The notes under the pieces were generated by a model. It had not been told where the DNA came from, did not search any database, and saw only the letters and a list, made by a program, of their open reading frames with translations. From JBLMZW01 sp050259035 (GTDB taxonomy: Bacteria; Bacillota; Syntrophomonadia; Syntrophomonadales; DTU052), in assembly GCA_050259035.1 (NCBI GenBank), contig JBLMZW010000026.1, forward strand, positions 1 through 5,333: a stretch of 5,333 bases of DNA. The letters are read 5' to 3'. Positions 1 through 5,333 of the stretch are shown one piece after another. How positions within the stretch are numbered: position 1 is the first letter of the stretch; every line of letters starts with the position of its first letter. The translations under genes and the position numbers were made by a program.

Positions 1-2
1 AA

Positions 3-641
3 AATATATTAAGACTCCAGGAAGAATTCGGCTTTCGTCTAGTCTTTACCAGCAGTTCGGAAGTCTATGGTGACAGTGACTGTACCTTGACTGAAGATAT
101 TATGGATACACAGGAAATAAGGCAAATGAACGATTATGCTCTGAGCAAATGGGTGAATGAAATTCAGATTATCAATTCTCAGCTAACCGCCGACACCAAG
201 ACTGTCCGGGTAAGATTATTCAATACTTACGGCCCGGGCGAGTATTATTCGCCCTATCGCAGTGCAGTCTGCGTCTTTGTCTATAAGGCCATTAATAGTC
301 AGCCCTATACGGTTTTCCTGGACCATAAGCGAACCTCACTTTACATAGCTGACTGCGTTCAGGCCCTGGCCAATATTACGGAGCATTTTAATCCCGGTGA
401 GGTATATAACATAGCCGGAGCTGAAATTCATACCATGAAACAGGTATCTGATATGATCCTTAACTATCTGGACCTGGATGATTACCTGGTCCGGTATGAA
501 AAATATGAACCATTTACCACCCGGGTTAAGCTGCCCGACGCCAGTAAAGGTATTAAAGATCTGGATTATCGCCCTTCCATTACTCTGGAACAGGGAATAC
601 CCCGAACCATTGAATGGATGAAAAGCATTTACCGTTCTTAG
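3..641 (+). CDS. NAD-dependent sugar-nucleotide epimerase/dehydratase (SDR family), 5'-truncated
   Basis: This is the C-terminal part of an extended short-chain dehydrogenase/reductase acting on a nucleotide sugar in the cytoplasm. The frame is open to the left edge, so the start and the N-terminal GxxGxxG NAD-binding loop lie outside the window; 212 residues are visible against roughly 310-330 for the family. Counting from the first whole codon, FTSSSEVYGD (residues 15-24) carries the catalytic Ser region and YALSK (45-49) is the YxxxK active-site Tyr/Lys pair. RLFNTYGPG, the SLYIADC segment and GEVYNIAG are the usual substrate-domain motifs, and the end (DLDYRPSITLEQGI...TIEWM) is the standard family C-terminus. 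A start at the in-frame TTG at 87 would remove the Ser motif and is wrong. The exact reaction (4,6-dehydratase, 4-epimerase or decarboxylase) cannot be told. It leads a run of glycosyltransferase genes, fitting a role in supplying a donor sugar. Confidence -1.
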   Translation, partial: NILRLQEEFGFRLVFTSSSEVYGDSDCTLTEDIMDTQEIRQMNDYALSKWVNEIQIINSQLTADTKTVRVRLFNTYGPGEYYSPYRSAVCVFVYKAINSQPYTVFLDHKRTSLYIADCVQALANITEHFNPGEVYNIAGAEIHTMKQVSDMILNYLDLDDYLVRYEKYEPFTTRVKLPDASKGIKDLDYRPSITLEQGIPRTIEWMKSIYRS

Positions 642-665
642 GACCGGGTTGGTGGGTATGGTCTC

Positions 666-1844
666 ATGAGAATCGCAATTCTGGCTGACCGATTGGTCCT
701 GGGGGGGTTGGAGACCCATATTGTTTCCTGCATCAATGAATTCTTACGGCGGGGCCATGAAATTATCCTCTGTACCGAGTACTGCCGCCCGGAAATCATT
801 CAGCAAATAAACAGCCGCGCCGGTTCATTTCATCATGTCTATCAGGTTGAGAGGTGGCAGTCCTTTTTACTCTCACGGAAACCGGATATTATCCTTGCCC
901 ACCCGTTTCAGTCGATTATCCGGGGCTATGACCTGGCCAAACGTTTAAATCGACCTTTTTTCATTACTATTCACGGCTTATATGATACCGCCCTGGGAAG
1001 CTACCGCTGGGGAAATGACCTGGTTAAAAAAGCTTCGGCTATTATAGCTGTTGACGAACGGGTAGCTTCATACCTTAAAAATACAGTCTCATATCTTGAC
1101 CAGGTGGTAATTAACCACAACGGACTTGATCTTAATACTTTTTACCCTTTCCCTGTTGATAGAACTAAATGCCTGGCTTATGGGTTAAACCCTGACTGGT
1201 TTACCCTGGTTTCAATTAGTCGTCTGGATGAGGATAAAATTCCTCCGGTTTTTCAGCTATTTCGCTGTGTGCAGGATTTAGCCGGGCAGTTGGGGGGGAT
1301 TAACGTGGTTATCGCTGGAGATGGCAATGCTTATGCCCGGCTGGCCTATGATATTCCGGCCTTAACCGGCGGCCGGGATAATATTATGGTACACCTTACC
1401 GGGTACCAAACTGATATTCGTCCTTATTTAGCCCTGTCAGATCTGGTCCTGGCTTGTGACCGGGCCGCCATGGAAGCCATGGCCTGCCAACGGCCGGTTT
1501 TAGCAGCCAACCAGGAGGGATGGGCGGGTTTGATTACTGAAGATAACTTTACTGATATCCTGTGGTGGCGGAGCAGTTACCAACCGCTGGCCGATGACCG
1601 GCTAATAGCCTGCTTGTCAGCTTTGGCACAAAACCAGCCTGGACTTAACCAGGCAGCAATTCAGTGCACCGAGATAGCCCGGCGGCACTTTAATATTATT
1701 GACCGGGTTAATGAACTAGAAGTTCTCTATCTGCAGGCTCGGACCGGAAATTCAGTTGCCTCTCCGGAAGTCTTGCCTGGCGGGCCCCGGATCCGGGTGC
1801 AAAAGAAAGTGGTTATTAACCTCGCCAATCGAAAACCTCAATGA
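666..1844 (+). CDS. Glycosyltransferase, GT4-type (GT-B fold)
   Basis: A 392-residue predicted cytoplasmic glycosyltransferase that would move a sugar from a nucleotide donor to a glycan or lipid-linked acceptor. The N-terminal Rossmann half begins MRIAILADRLVLGG with GGLETH at 13-18, the GT4 glycine-rich loop. TIHG follows at 101-104 and NHNGLDLNTFYP, the usual 'PNGVD..F.P' linker, at about 150-161. The donor-binding half has SISRLDEDK (183-191), VVIAGDG (214-220) and RAAMEAMACQRPVLA (266-280). Glu270 matches the second Glu of the E-x7-E motif, but position 262 is Leu, so the first Glu is absent, as in the 'GRxxxEAMA' variant subgroup. A tail of about 30 residues (PGGPRIRVQKK...) extends past the fold. 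The ATG at 666 has only a weak GGTGGG upstream, but the N-terminus fits the family exactly. It lies 24 nt after the epimerase gene and its stop overlaps a possible ATG of the next gene, implying co-transcription. Acceptor and sugar are unknown. Confidence -1.
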   Translation: MRIAILADRLVLGGLETHIVSCINEFLRRGHEIILCTEYCRPEIIQQINSRAGSFHHVYQVERWQSFLLSRKPDIILAHPFQSIIRGYDLAKRLNRPFFITIHGLYDTALGSYRWGNDLVKKASAIIAVDERVASYLKNTVSYLDQVVINHNGLDLNTFYPFPVDRTKCLAYGLNPDWFTLVSISRLDEDKIPPVFQLFRCVQDLAGQLGGINVVIAGDGNAYARLAYDIPALTGGRDNIMVHLTGYQTDIRPYLALSDLVLACDRAAMEAMACQRPVLAANQEGWAGLITEDNFTDILWWRSSYQPLADDRLIACLSALAQNQPGLNQAAIQCTEIARRHFNIIDRVNELEVLYLQARTGNSVASPEVLPGGPRIRVQKKVVINLANRKPQ

Positions 1845-1849
1845 TAAAC

Positions 1850-1856
1850 AGAGAGG
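1850..1856 (+). promoter_or_regulatory. Shine-Dalgarno site choosing the start at 1865
   Basis: AGAGAGG lies 8 nt before the ATG at 1865. The upstream in-frame ATG at 1841, which overlaps the previous stop as ATGA, has no purine-rich site before it. Starting at 1865 also places the conserved QR pair at residues 19-20, the same place as in the paralogue downstream. Confidence -1.
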
Positions 1857-1864
1857 ATAGAAGA

Positions 1865-3010
1865 ATGGCAAAGCGTGAGATAGTCTGCCTGTCAACCATT
1901 AACTGGGATTTTCTCTTCCAGCGTCATCATCACCTGATGCTGGGGTTAGCCCAAAGCGGACACCCGGTATATTTTTGTAATGCCTCGCAGGTTCCAGACT
2001 ATCCGCCGCAAACCGTAGCCAAAAACATTCACGTATACCGGGATTTCTCACTGATTCCCCCATCGGTATGGGATAGGGCAATTTTTTTCATCTATGACCC
2101 CGCATTTATTTCCTTGTTCGATCCCAGTCCCAACCGTTTTGTAATCTACGACTGTGTTGACGACTTCCCCCATTTTGATGACAACGAATCTCTGGCCCTC
2201 AGCCGGGTCAATTTAGTCCTGTGCACTTCAGAGGCCTTGATGACAAAACACCGGGGCAGACACCCGGAACTTATCTATTTGCCTAACGGGGTTGATGTCG
2301 ATCATTTTCAATCTCGTCCTCCGGGGCATTTGCCGCCAGATATCAGAATGGTTCGTTCGAAATCGCCGGTTATTGGTTTTTCCGGGGCCATGTATCCCCA
2401 GTGGGTGGATATTGATTTACTATATTTCCTGGCCCGGGAGCGTCCGGATTGGAGTGTAGCCCTGGTAGGTGAGAGCTATGGTTGGGATTTCTCTGGTGCC
2501 CCGGCAAACCTTTCCCATCTGGGAAGAAAGTCGTATAAGTCTCTGCCTTTCTATCTTCAAAGATTCGATGTGGCTCTGATTCCTTTTCTGGAAAACCAGA
2601 TTTCCCGTGGGACCAACCCGATTAAACTTTATGAATATCTAGCTACCGGATTGCCAGTGGTAAGCCGCGCTCTTCCATTCGCTGAAAACTTAGGGCCGCC
2701 GTTGCTTTACCGTTATCAAACCCCGGAGGAATGTTTGGCAGCCATTGAAAAAGCACTCAAGGATGAAAAAGTAGGTGAAAACCAATTCCAACAGCTCCGA
2801 TTGGAATATGCCGTGAGGAACAGTTGGAAGAACCGATTGGATAAACTAATGGCCGTGTTAAATCGTCTGACCTGGTTGGAATGGGCAGATCCTGTTTCAA
2901 AGCCAACCTGGGCTGAAGGCAATTCACTAATAGTTGGGGGTCAGAATGAATCGAACAGCAGGATACGGGTTCAGGTTTCCAGCGGTGTCAAGATCGCCAG
3001 GCCTACTTAA
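1865..3010 (+). CDS. Glycosyltransferase, GT-B fold, TuaH-like type
   Basis: A 381-residue glycosyltransferase (389 if begun at the ATG at 1841). The N-terminus, INWDFLFQRHHHLMLGLAQSG (12-32), matches the 'W...QRPHHL...LA..G' opening seen in TuaH-like and related exopolysaccharide transferases. Further motifs are VIYDCVDDFPHF (93-104), LPNGVDVDHF (139-148), PVIGFSGAMYPQWVDIDLL (168-186) at the start of the donor-binding half, and NPIKLYEYLATGLPVVS (251-267), the nucleotide-sugar contact region with Glu258. No signal peptide or transmembrane segment is evident. The catalytic fold ends near residue 340; about 40 residues of polar tail follow, including SRIRVQ, which recurs in the tail of the upstream enzyme. 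It sits between two other glycosyltransferase genes with short spacing, so it is probably co-transcribed and adds one sugar of the same glycan. The family call is sound; donor and acceptor are unknown. Confidence -1.
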   Translation: MAKREIVCLSTINWDFLFQRHHHLMLGLAQSGHPVYFCNASQVPDYPPQTVAKNIHVYRDFSLIPPSVWDRAIFFIYDPAFISLFDPSPNRFVIYDCVDDFPHFDDNESLALSRVNLVLCTSEALMTKHRGRHPELIYLPNGVDVDHFQSRPPGHLPPDIRMVRSKSPVIGFSGAMYPQWVDIDLLYFLARERPDWSVALVGESYGWDFSGAPANLSHLGRKSYKSLPFYLQRFDVALIPFLENQISRGTNPIKLYEYLATGLPVVSRALPFAENLGPPLLYRYQTPEECLAAIEKALKDEKVGENQFQQLRLEYAVRNSWKNRLDKLMAVLNRLTWLEWADPVSKPTWAEGNSLIVGGQNESNSRIRVQVSSGVKIARPT

Positions 3011-3016
3011 TCCTTT

Positions 3017-3023
3017 AGAGGGG
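3017..3023 (+). promoter_or_regulatory. Shine-Dalgarno site supporting a TTG start at 3032
   Basis: AGAGGGG lies 8 nt before TTG 3032. The first in-frame ATG, at 3083, would remove 17 residues including the conserved N-terminal strand, so the TTG is the likely start. Confidence -1.
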
Positions 3024-3031
3024 GCGTTCAT

Positions 3032-4237
3032 TTGCCAATAAATTGCATCCTTTATCCCCCAACCGTTGACTATCATTACCTCATGCAGAGGCCGCAGCAA
3101 CTTTTGCGAGCTCTGGCTCGGCTGGGAATCACGGTTTACTACACCGTCCCGCGTCAGAGTATTAACCGCTTCCCTTCTAATACACCCAACCTTATTCTAA
3201 CTGCGGAACTTCCCTGGTATCTTAAATTAAAGCAATCGGTTGTGTTCTATTTTACCTATCCTCCGCACATTTTCCTGGCCCGGAAATACCCGCAGGCCCT
3301 GGTGGTTTTCGATAGTATCGACCTGCCGATTGAAGAATTCAGGGGGTGGGGAACCTTTTACCGCGAGGCCCTGGGCGGAGCCGACCTGGTTCTGGCTTCT
3401 TCGCAAAAGCTTCTTAAGCAGGCATTGGATGTAAATCCTAACAGTATTTTAATCCCCAATGGGTGCGATTTTGAATTCTTTGCGCCGGCCCGGGAACATC
3501 TCCTGCCACCGCCTCCGGAGCTGAAGGATTTGCCCCGTCCAATAATCGGTTACTTCGGTTCTATTAGCAGTTGGTGCGATTTAGACCTGGTGCGCGAGGT
3601 GGCGGTTGGTTACCCATCCGCAAGTGTGGTTATGATAGGGCCAGTGGTCGGCCAGCCTTCACTTCCGCAATGCAAGAACCTCCATTGGATTGGCTATCGT
3701 CCCTATGAGTCGATTCCCGCTTATGCTCAAATGTTCGATGTAGCAATCATCCCCTTCCGAATATCAAATATGACTGAAGCGGTTAACCCGGTTAAGATGT
3801 GGGAATACCTGGCCGCTGGCCTGCCAGTGGTAAGTACCGCCCTTCCCGAAGCCCGTGATCTTGAGGGGGTGTATTGGTCGGCAAATGACAAGGACTTTAT
3901 TAAGAATATCGATAAGGCTTTGCGTGATGAAAATAAAGAGGCCCGCTTGCGGTTGGCCCGCGAAAATACATGGTTATCACGAGCCATGGTCATATCTAAT
4001 CAGGTGGAAATACTTCTCCCGGCCCGGCTTAATCCGGAAAAACTATTACCAGCCGCCCCCGTAATTACTCGGAAAATCGCTAATAATATCTCTTTAAACG
4101 CAGTTGTCTCTTCTCCAAAGGAAAACAAAGCCTTACCTCCTTCGCTTTATCAACCATCCTTAACTATTAAAACCCGGCATCCTAGAATAGTATCTTTGAA
4201 GCACACAAATCCCGAATCCTCATTTGCTATTCTATAA
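3032..4237 (+). CDS. Glycosyltransferase, GT-B fold, paralogue of the preceding gene
   Basis: A 401-residue glycosyltransferase starting at TTG and colinear with its upstream neighbour. Shared landmarks are TVDYHYLMQRPQQLLRALA (11-29, with QR at 19-20 in both proteins), VVFDSIDLP (91-99), IPNGCDFEFF (141-150), PIIGYFGSISSWCDLDLV (170-187), and NPVKMWEYLAAGLPVVS (252-268, with Glu258). It likely adds a different sugar, or the same sugar at another linkage, in the same glycan. After about residue 335 the protein continues with roughly 65 residues rich in Pro, Ser, Lys and Arg (PAAPVITRK, KALPPSLYQP, TRHPRIVSLK) that do not look like part of the catalytic fold. The gene begins 21 nt after the previous stop, consistent with one operon, and it is the last gene before the 168-nt gap. 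No clear terminator follows it, so some read-through into the repeat-protein gene is possible. Confidence -1.
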   Translation: MPINCILYPPTVDYHYLMQRPQQLLRALARLGITVYYTVPRQSINRFPSNTPNLILTAELPWYLKLKQSVVFYFTYPPHIFLARKYPQALVVFDSIDLPIEEFRGWGTFYREALGGADLVLASSQKLLKQALDVNPNSILIPNGCDFEFFAPAREHLLPPPPELKDLPRPIIGYFGSISSWCDLDLVREVAVGYPSASVVMIGPVVGQPSLPQCKNLHWIGYRPYESIPAYAQMFDVAIIPFRISNMTEAVNPVKMWEYLAAGLPVVSTALPEARDLEGVYWSANDKDFIKNIDKALRDENKEARLRLARENTWLSRAMVISNQVEILLPARLNPEKLLPAAPVITRKIANNISLNAVVSSPKENKALPPSLYQPSLTIKTRHPRIVSLKHTNPESSFAIL

Positions 4238-4287
4238 GATGGATATTTGTCTGGTCTTTACCTTTCTGAATCCACTTTACCCCCTTT

Positions 4288-4337
4288 AATTGCCCATGGG
4301 GAATTTATCCAGCTGAGGAAGTAACCCCTGGTTAAAT
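4288..4337 (+). other. Imperfect inverted repeat / possible RNA hairpin
   Basis: CCATGGGG (4294-4301) can pair with CCCCTGG (4325-4331) with one bulged T. Weaker outer AT pairing (TT 4290-4291 with AA 4334-4335) extends the stem. The loop is about 23 nt and no T tract follows, so it is a poor intrinsic terminator. The right arm overlaps the proposed -35 element. It could be an operator, a weak terminator for the glycosyltransferase operon, or chance. Confidence -1.
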
Positions 4338-4350
4338 CTGACATAGTATA
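4324..4350 (+). promoter_or_regulatory. Sigma-K-like promoter for the repeat-protein gene
   Basis: AC at 4324-4325, a 16-nt spacer, then CATAGTATA at 4342-4350. This fits the Bacillus subtilis sigma-K consensus (AC, 16-17 nt, CATANNNTA). Transcription would start near 4357, giving a leader of about 50 nt before the start at 4406. The motif is short and could be chance, but it sits in the right place and orientation and agrees with a spore-surface role for the downstream protein. Confidence -1.
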
Positions 4351-4369
4351 GCATAAGGAGTTCAAATTA

Positions 4370-4402
4370 TTGGATTCTATTACCTGTGCAGGAAAGGAGT
4401 GA
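4370..4402 (+). other. Possible 10-codon leader ORF (MDSITCAGKE)
   Basis: TTG 4370 is preceded by AAGGAG (4355-4360) at 9 nt spacing. It opens a 10-codon frame whose TGA at 4400-4402 directly follows the Shine-Dalgarno site of the repeat-protein gene, so the two could be translationally coupled. A transcript starting near 4357 from the sigma-K-like promoter would lack most of the AAGGAG, so this ORF would need an upstream transcript. It may well be coincidence. Confidence -1.
4393..4399 (+). promoter_or_regulatory. Shine-Dalgarno site before tandem TTG codons
   Basis: AAAGGAG is a strong site lying 6 nt before TTG 4406 and 9 nt before an adjacent TTG at 4409. Either could start the protein (MLPNYK or MPNYK); no in-frame ATG occurs until 4448, within the conserved-looking N-terminal segment. 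Confidence -1.
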
Positions 4403-4405
4403 GAT

Positions 4406-5209
4406 TTGTTGCCTAACTATAAAGTCTTTCAAGATACCGCGGATTCCATGCGAGTCAAAATATTCGGGGTTGATGACTCTGGTGCTACCACCCCGCTGTT
4501 AACCGATGCCAGCGGCAGAATGGAAGTCGCGGGGAATTTCGATATCAGCGGCCAGGTCAGCGGTACTGTTACTGTTAGCGGCCAGGTCAGCGGTATTGTC
4601 GACATTGGCAGTGGTTCTGTTAAAATAACCTCCGGTGTTGAAGTCAGCGGAAACGTTGCGGTCAGTGGCACTGTTTCCGTCAGTGGCGCGGTCGACATTG
4701 GCAGTGGTTCTGTTAAAGTAACCTCCGGTGTTGAAGTTAGTGGAAACGTTGCGGTCAGCGGCACTGTTTCTGTTAGCGGCGCAGTCGACATTGGCAGTGG
4801 TTCTGTTAAAATAACCTCCGGTGTTGAAGTCAGCGGAATCGCCAATACCAGCGGAACCGCCCTGTATGTCAGAGGAGCTATTATAGATTCCGGTCCGGTA
4901 TCCAGTGGTATTTCCGGTTCAGGTTCAGGAGCCTTTACTTCCAGTATTTATGACGTATTGGGTTTGAGAAACTGGACTCTGGCTGTAAAATATAGCGGTG
5001 ATAATCAAGCCGATGTTACTGCTCAATTACAAATGAGTGCTACTGGCAGTGGAGAAGATTTTATTAATATAGATTCCGCCTCGAATTTCAGCGGTCAGAA
5101 CTGGCAATTCTTTGTTACCACCTACCAGGTCAGATACGCACGCATTTACTACACCAATTCCAGTGGGGTATCAGGCGCCATGTCAGTTACTTTCCAGGCG
5201 GAATACTAA
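4406..5209 (+). CDS. Val/Ser/Gly-rich tandem-repeat protein, possible surface or spore-surface protein (DUF6385-like C-terminus)
   Basis: A 267-residue protein with no catalytic motif, signal peptide, transmembrane segment or cysteine. The N-terminal 45 residues (NYKVFQDTADSMRVKIFGVDDSG...) form a short beta-type cap. Residues 46-64 hold two copies of a 10-residue SGQVSG unit, and residues 65-144 hold 2.6 copies of a 31-residue unit made of five short strand-like pieces, each ending in VSG, GSG or TSG. In one unit 8 residues are Val, 9 Ser/Thr and 6 Gly, which suggests a beta-solenoid or fibrous stalk. A Gly/Ser linker (165-176) leads to a C-terminal beta-rich domain (about 178-267: NWTLAVKYSG, ADVTAQLQMSATGSG, ARIYYTNSSG, MSVTFQAEY). 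From memory this resembles DUF6385-type proteins of spore-forming Clostridia, but I could not check. The gene has its own sigma-K-like promoter and a terminator. Inference: a self-assembling surface or exosporium protein, perhaps glycosylated by the adjacent enzymes. A phage-fibre-like origin is an alternative, though no phage genes are visible. Confidence -1.
   Translation: MLPNYKVFQDTADSMRVKIFGVDDSGATTPLLTDASGRMEVAGNFDISGQVSGTVTVSGQVSGIVDIGSGSVKITSGVEVSGNVAVSGTVSVSGAVDIGSGSVKVTSGVEVSGNVAVSGTVSVSGAVDIGSGSVKITSGVEVSGIANTSGTALYVRGAIIDSGPVSSGISGSGSGAFTSSIYDVLGLRNWTLAVKYSGDNQADVTAQLQMSATGSGEDFINIDSASNFSGQNWQFFVTTYQVRYARIYYTNSSGVSGAMSVTFQAEY
4547..4599 (+). repeat. 30-nt period direct repeat (two copies)
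   Basis: A 23-nt segment beginning AGCGGCCAGGTCAGCGGTA occurs at 4547-4569 and 4577-4599 with one C/T mismatch. It encodes the SGQVSG units just before the larger repeats, so the stalk contains two repeat families with different periods. Confidence -1.
4598..4838 (+). repeat. 93-nt in-frame tandem repeat, 2.6 copies
   Basis: Copies begin with GTCGACATTGGCAGTGG at 4598, 4691 and 4784; the third stops matching after 4838. Copies 1 and 2 differ at 8 of 93 positions, of which 7 are synonymous and one changes Ile to Val. The 55 nt of copy 3 are identical to copy 1. Each unit encodes 31 residues. Confidence -1.
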
Positions 5210-5230
5210 TCTAAACAACACGATATTAAA

Positions 5231-5271
5231 AAGGCAAGTCGACTTTAGTTAACTTGCCTTCCTGTTTTCTG
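5231..5271. terminator. Bidirectional intrinsic terminator
   Basis: AAGGCAAGT (5231-5239) pairs perfectly with ACTTGCCTT (5252-5260), giving a 9-bp stem with a 12-nt loop, 21 nt after the repeat-protein stop. On the plus strand the stem is followed by the modest T-rich run CCTGTTTTCT. Read on the minus strand it is followed by a better run, TTTTTAAT, counting the last stem bases. It can therefore stop transcripts from both sides, as expected between convergent genes. Confidence -1.
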
Positions 5272-5291
5272 GGCAAATTCTGATTCGCCAA

Positions 5292-5333
5292 TCAAGTTTC
5301 CGTTGCAATCAGATCTGCAATTTCCATAATCAC
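5292..5333 (-). CDS. Possible 3' end of a minus-strand gene, product unknown
   Basis: Reading leftwards from the right edge, one frame gives 13 residues, VIMEIADLIATET, then TGA. This looks like a helical protein C-terminus, and the stop lies about 30 nt before a hairpin that terminates well in this direction. A second minus-strand frame stays open to a TAA at 5245-5247, but that stop falls inside the hairpin loop, which is less likely. Too little is visible to name the product or be sure that it is a gene. Confidence -1.
   Translation of the reverse strand: MIMEIADLIATET

Noticed and set aside
87..641. A complete 184-residue epimerase-like gene starting at TTG 87.
   Set aside because: The same frame is open to the left edge and encodes the conserved FTSSSEVYGD motif upstream of 87, so the gene is cut by the window rather than started there.
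336..719. A 127-codon minus-strand frame across the end of the epimerase gene and the start of the next.
   Set aside because: It overlaps two well-supported genes in antisense and its product has no recognisable motif.
1841..1844. The ATGA overlap as the true start of the second glycosyltransferase.
   Set aside because: It remains possible, but it lacks a Shine-Dalgarno site, while the ATG at 1865 has AGAGAGG at 8 nt and aligns with the start of the paralogue.
4239..4289. A 16-codon frame starting at ATG 4239 just after the third glycosyltransferase.
   Set aside because: There is no ribosome site before it and no recognisable sequence; it is short enough to be chance.
4598..4838. The regular 93-nt repeats as a CRISPR array.
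   Set aside because: The units are contiguous, in frame and without unique spacers; they encode a protein.
4429..4845. A long minus-strand frame of 138 codons, rich in Pro, Thr and Leu, opposite the repeat region.
   Set aside because: It is an antisense image of the Val/Ser/Gly repeats; the synonymous pattern of divergence supports the plus-strand reading only.

Overview
The window looks like chromosomal DNA from a spore-forming Bacillota, probably a Clostridia/Peptococcaceae-like organism. The evidence is moderate GC, AG-rich Shine-Dalgarno sites, TTG start codons for two genes, and a sigma-K-like late-sporulation promoter match. The taxonomic call is inference; no marker gene is present.

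Layout. (1) Positions 3-641: the 3' two-thirds of an NAD-dependent sugar-nucleotide epimerase/dehydratase (SDR), cut by the left edge. (2) Positions 666-1844: a GT4-type glycosyltransferase. (3) Positions 1865-3010 and (4) 3032-4237: two paralogous GT-B glycosyltransferases, the second starting at TTG. These four genes share a strand with gaps of about 20-25 nt, so they read as one glycan-assembly operon. (5) A 168-nt intergenic region holds an AC-N16-CATANNNTA sigma-K-type promoter match, an imperfect hairpin and a possible 10-codon leader ORF. (6) Positions 4406-5209: a 267-residue Val/Ser/Gly-rich protein with 31-residue (93-nt) tandem repeats and a C-terminal beta-rich domain. (7) Positions 5231-5271: a hairpin that can terminate in both directions, followed by what may be the last codons of a minus-strand gene.

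How it may work together (inference). The epimerase/dehydratase supplies a modified nucleotide sugar and the three glycosyltransferases build an oligosaccharide. The Ser/Thr-rich repeat protein is a plausible surface filament or spore-surface protein that could carry or sit beside that glycan. If the sigma-K match is real, the repeat protein is made late in the mother cell, pointing to the spore coat or exosporium. The most notable signals are the repeat protein, whose copies differ almost only at synonymous sites, and its promoter. The glycosyltransferases themselves are ordinary for their families.
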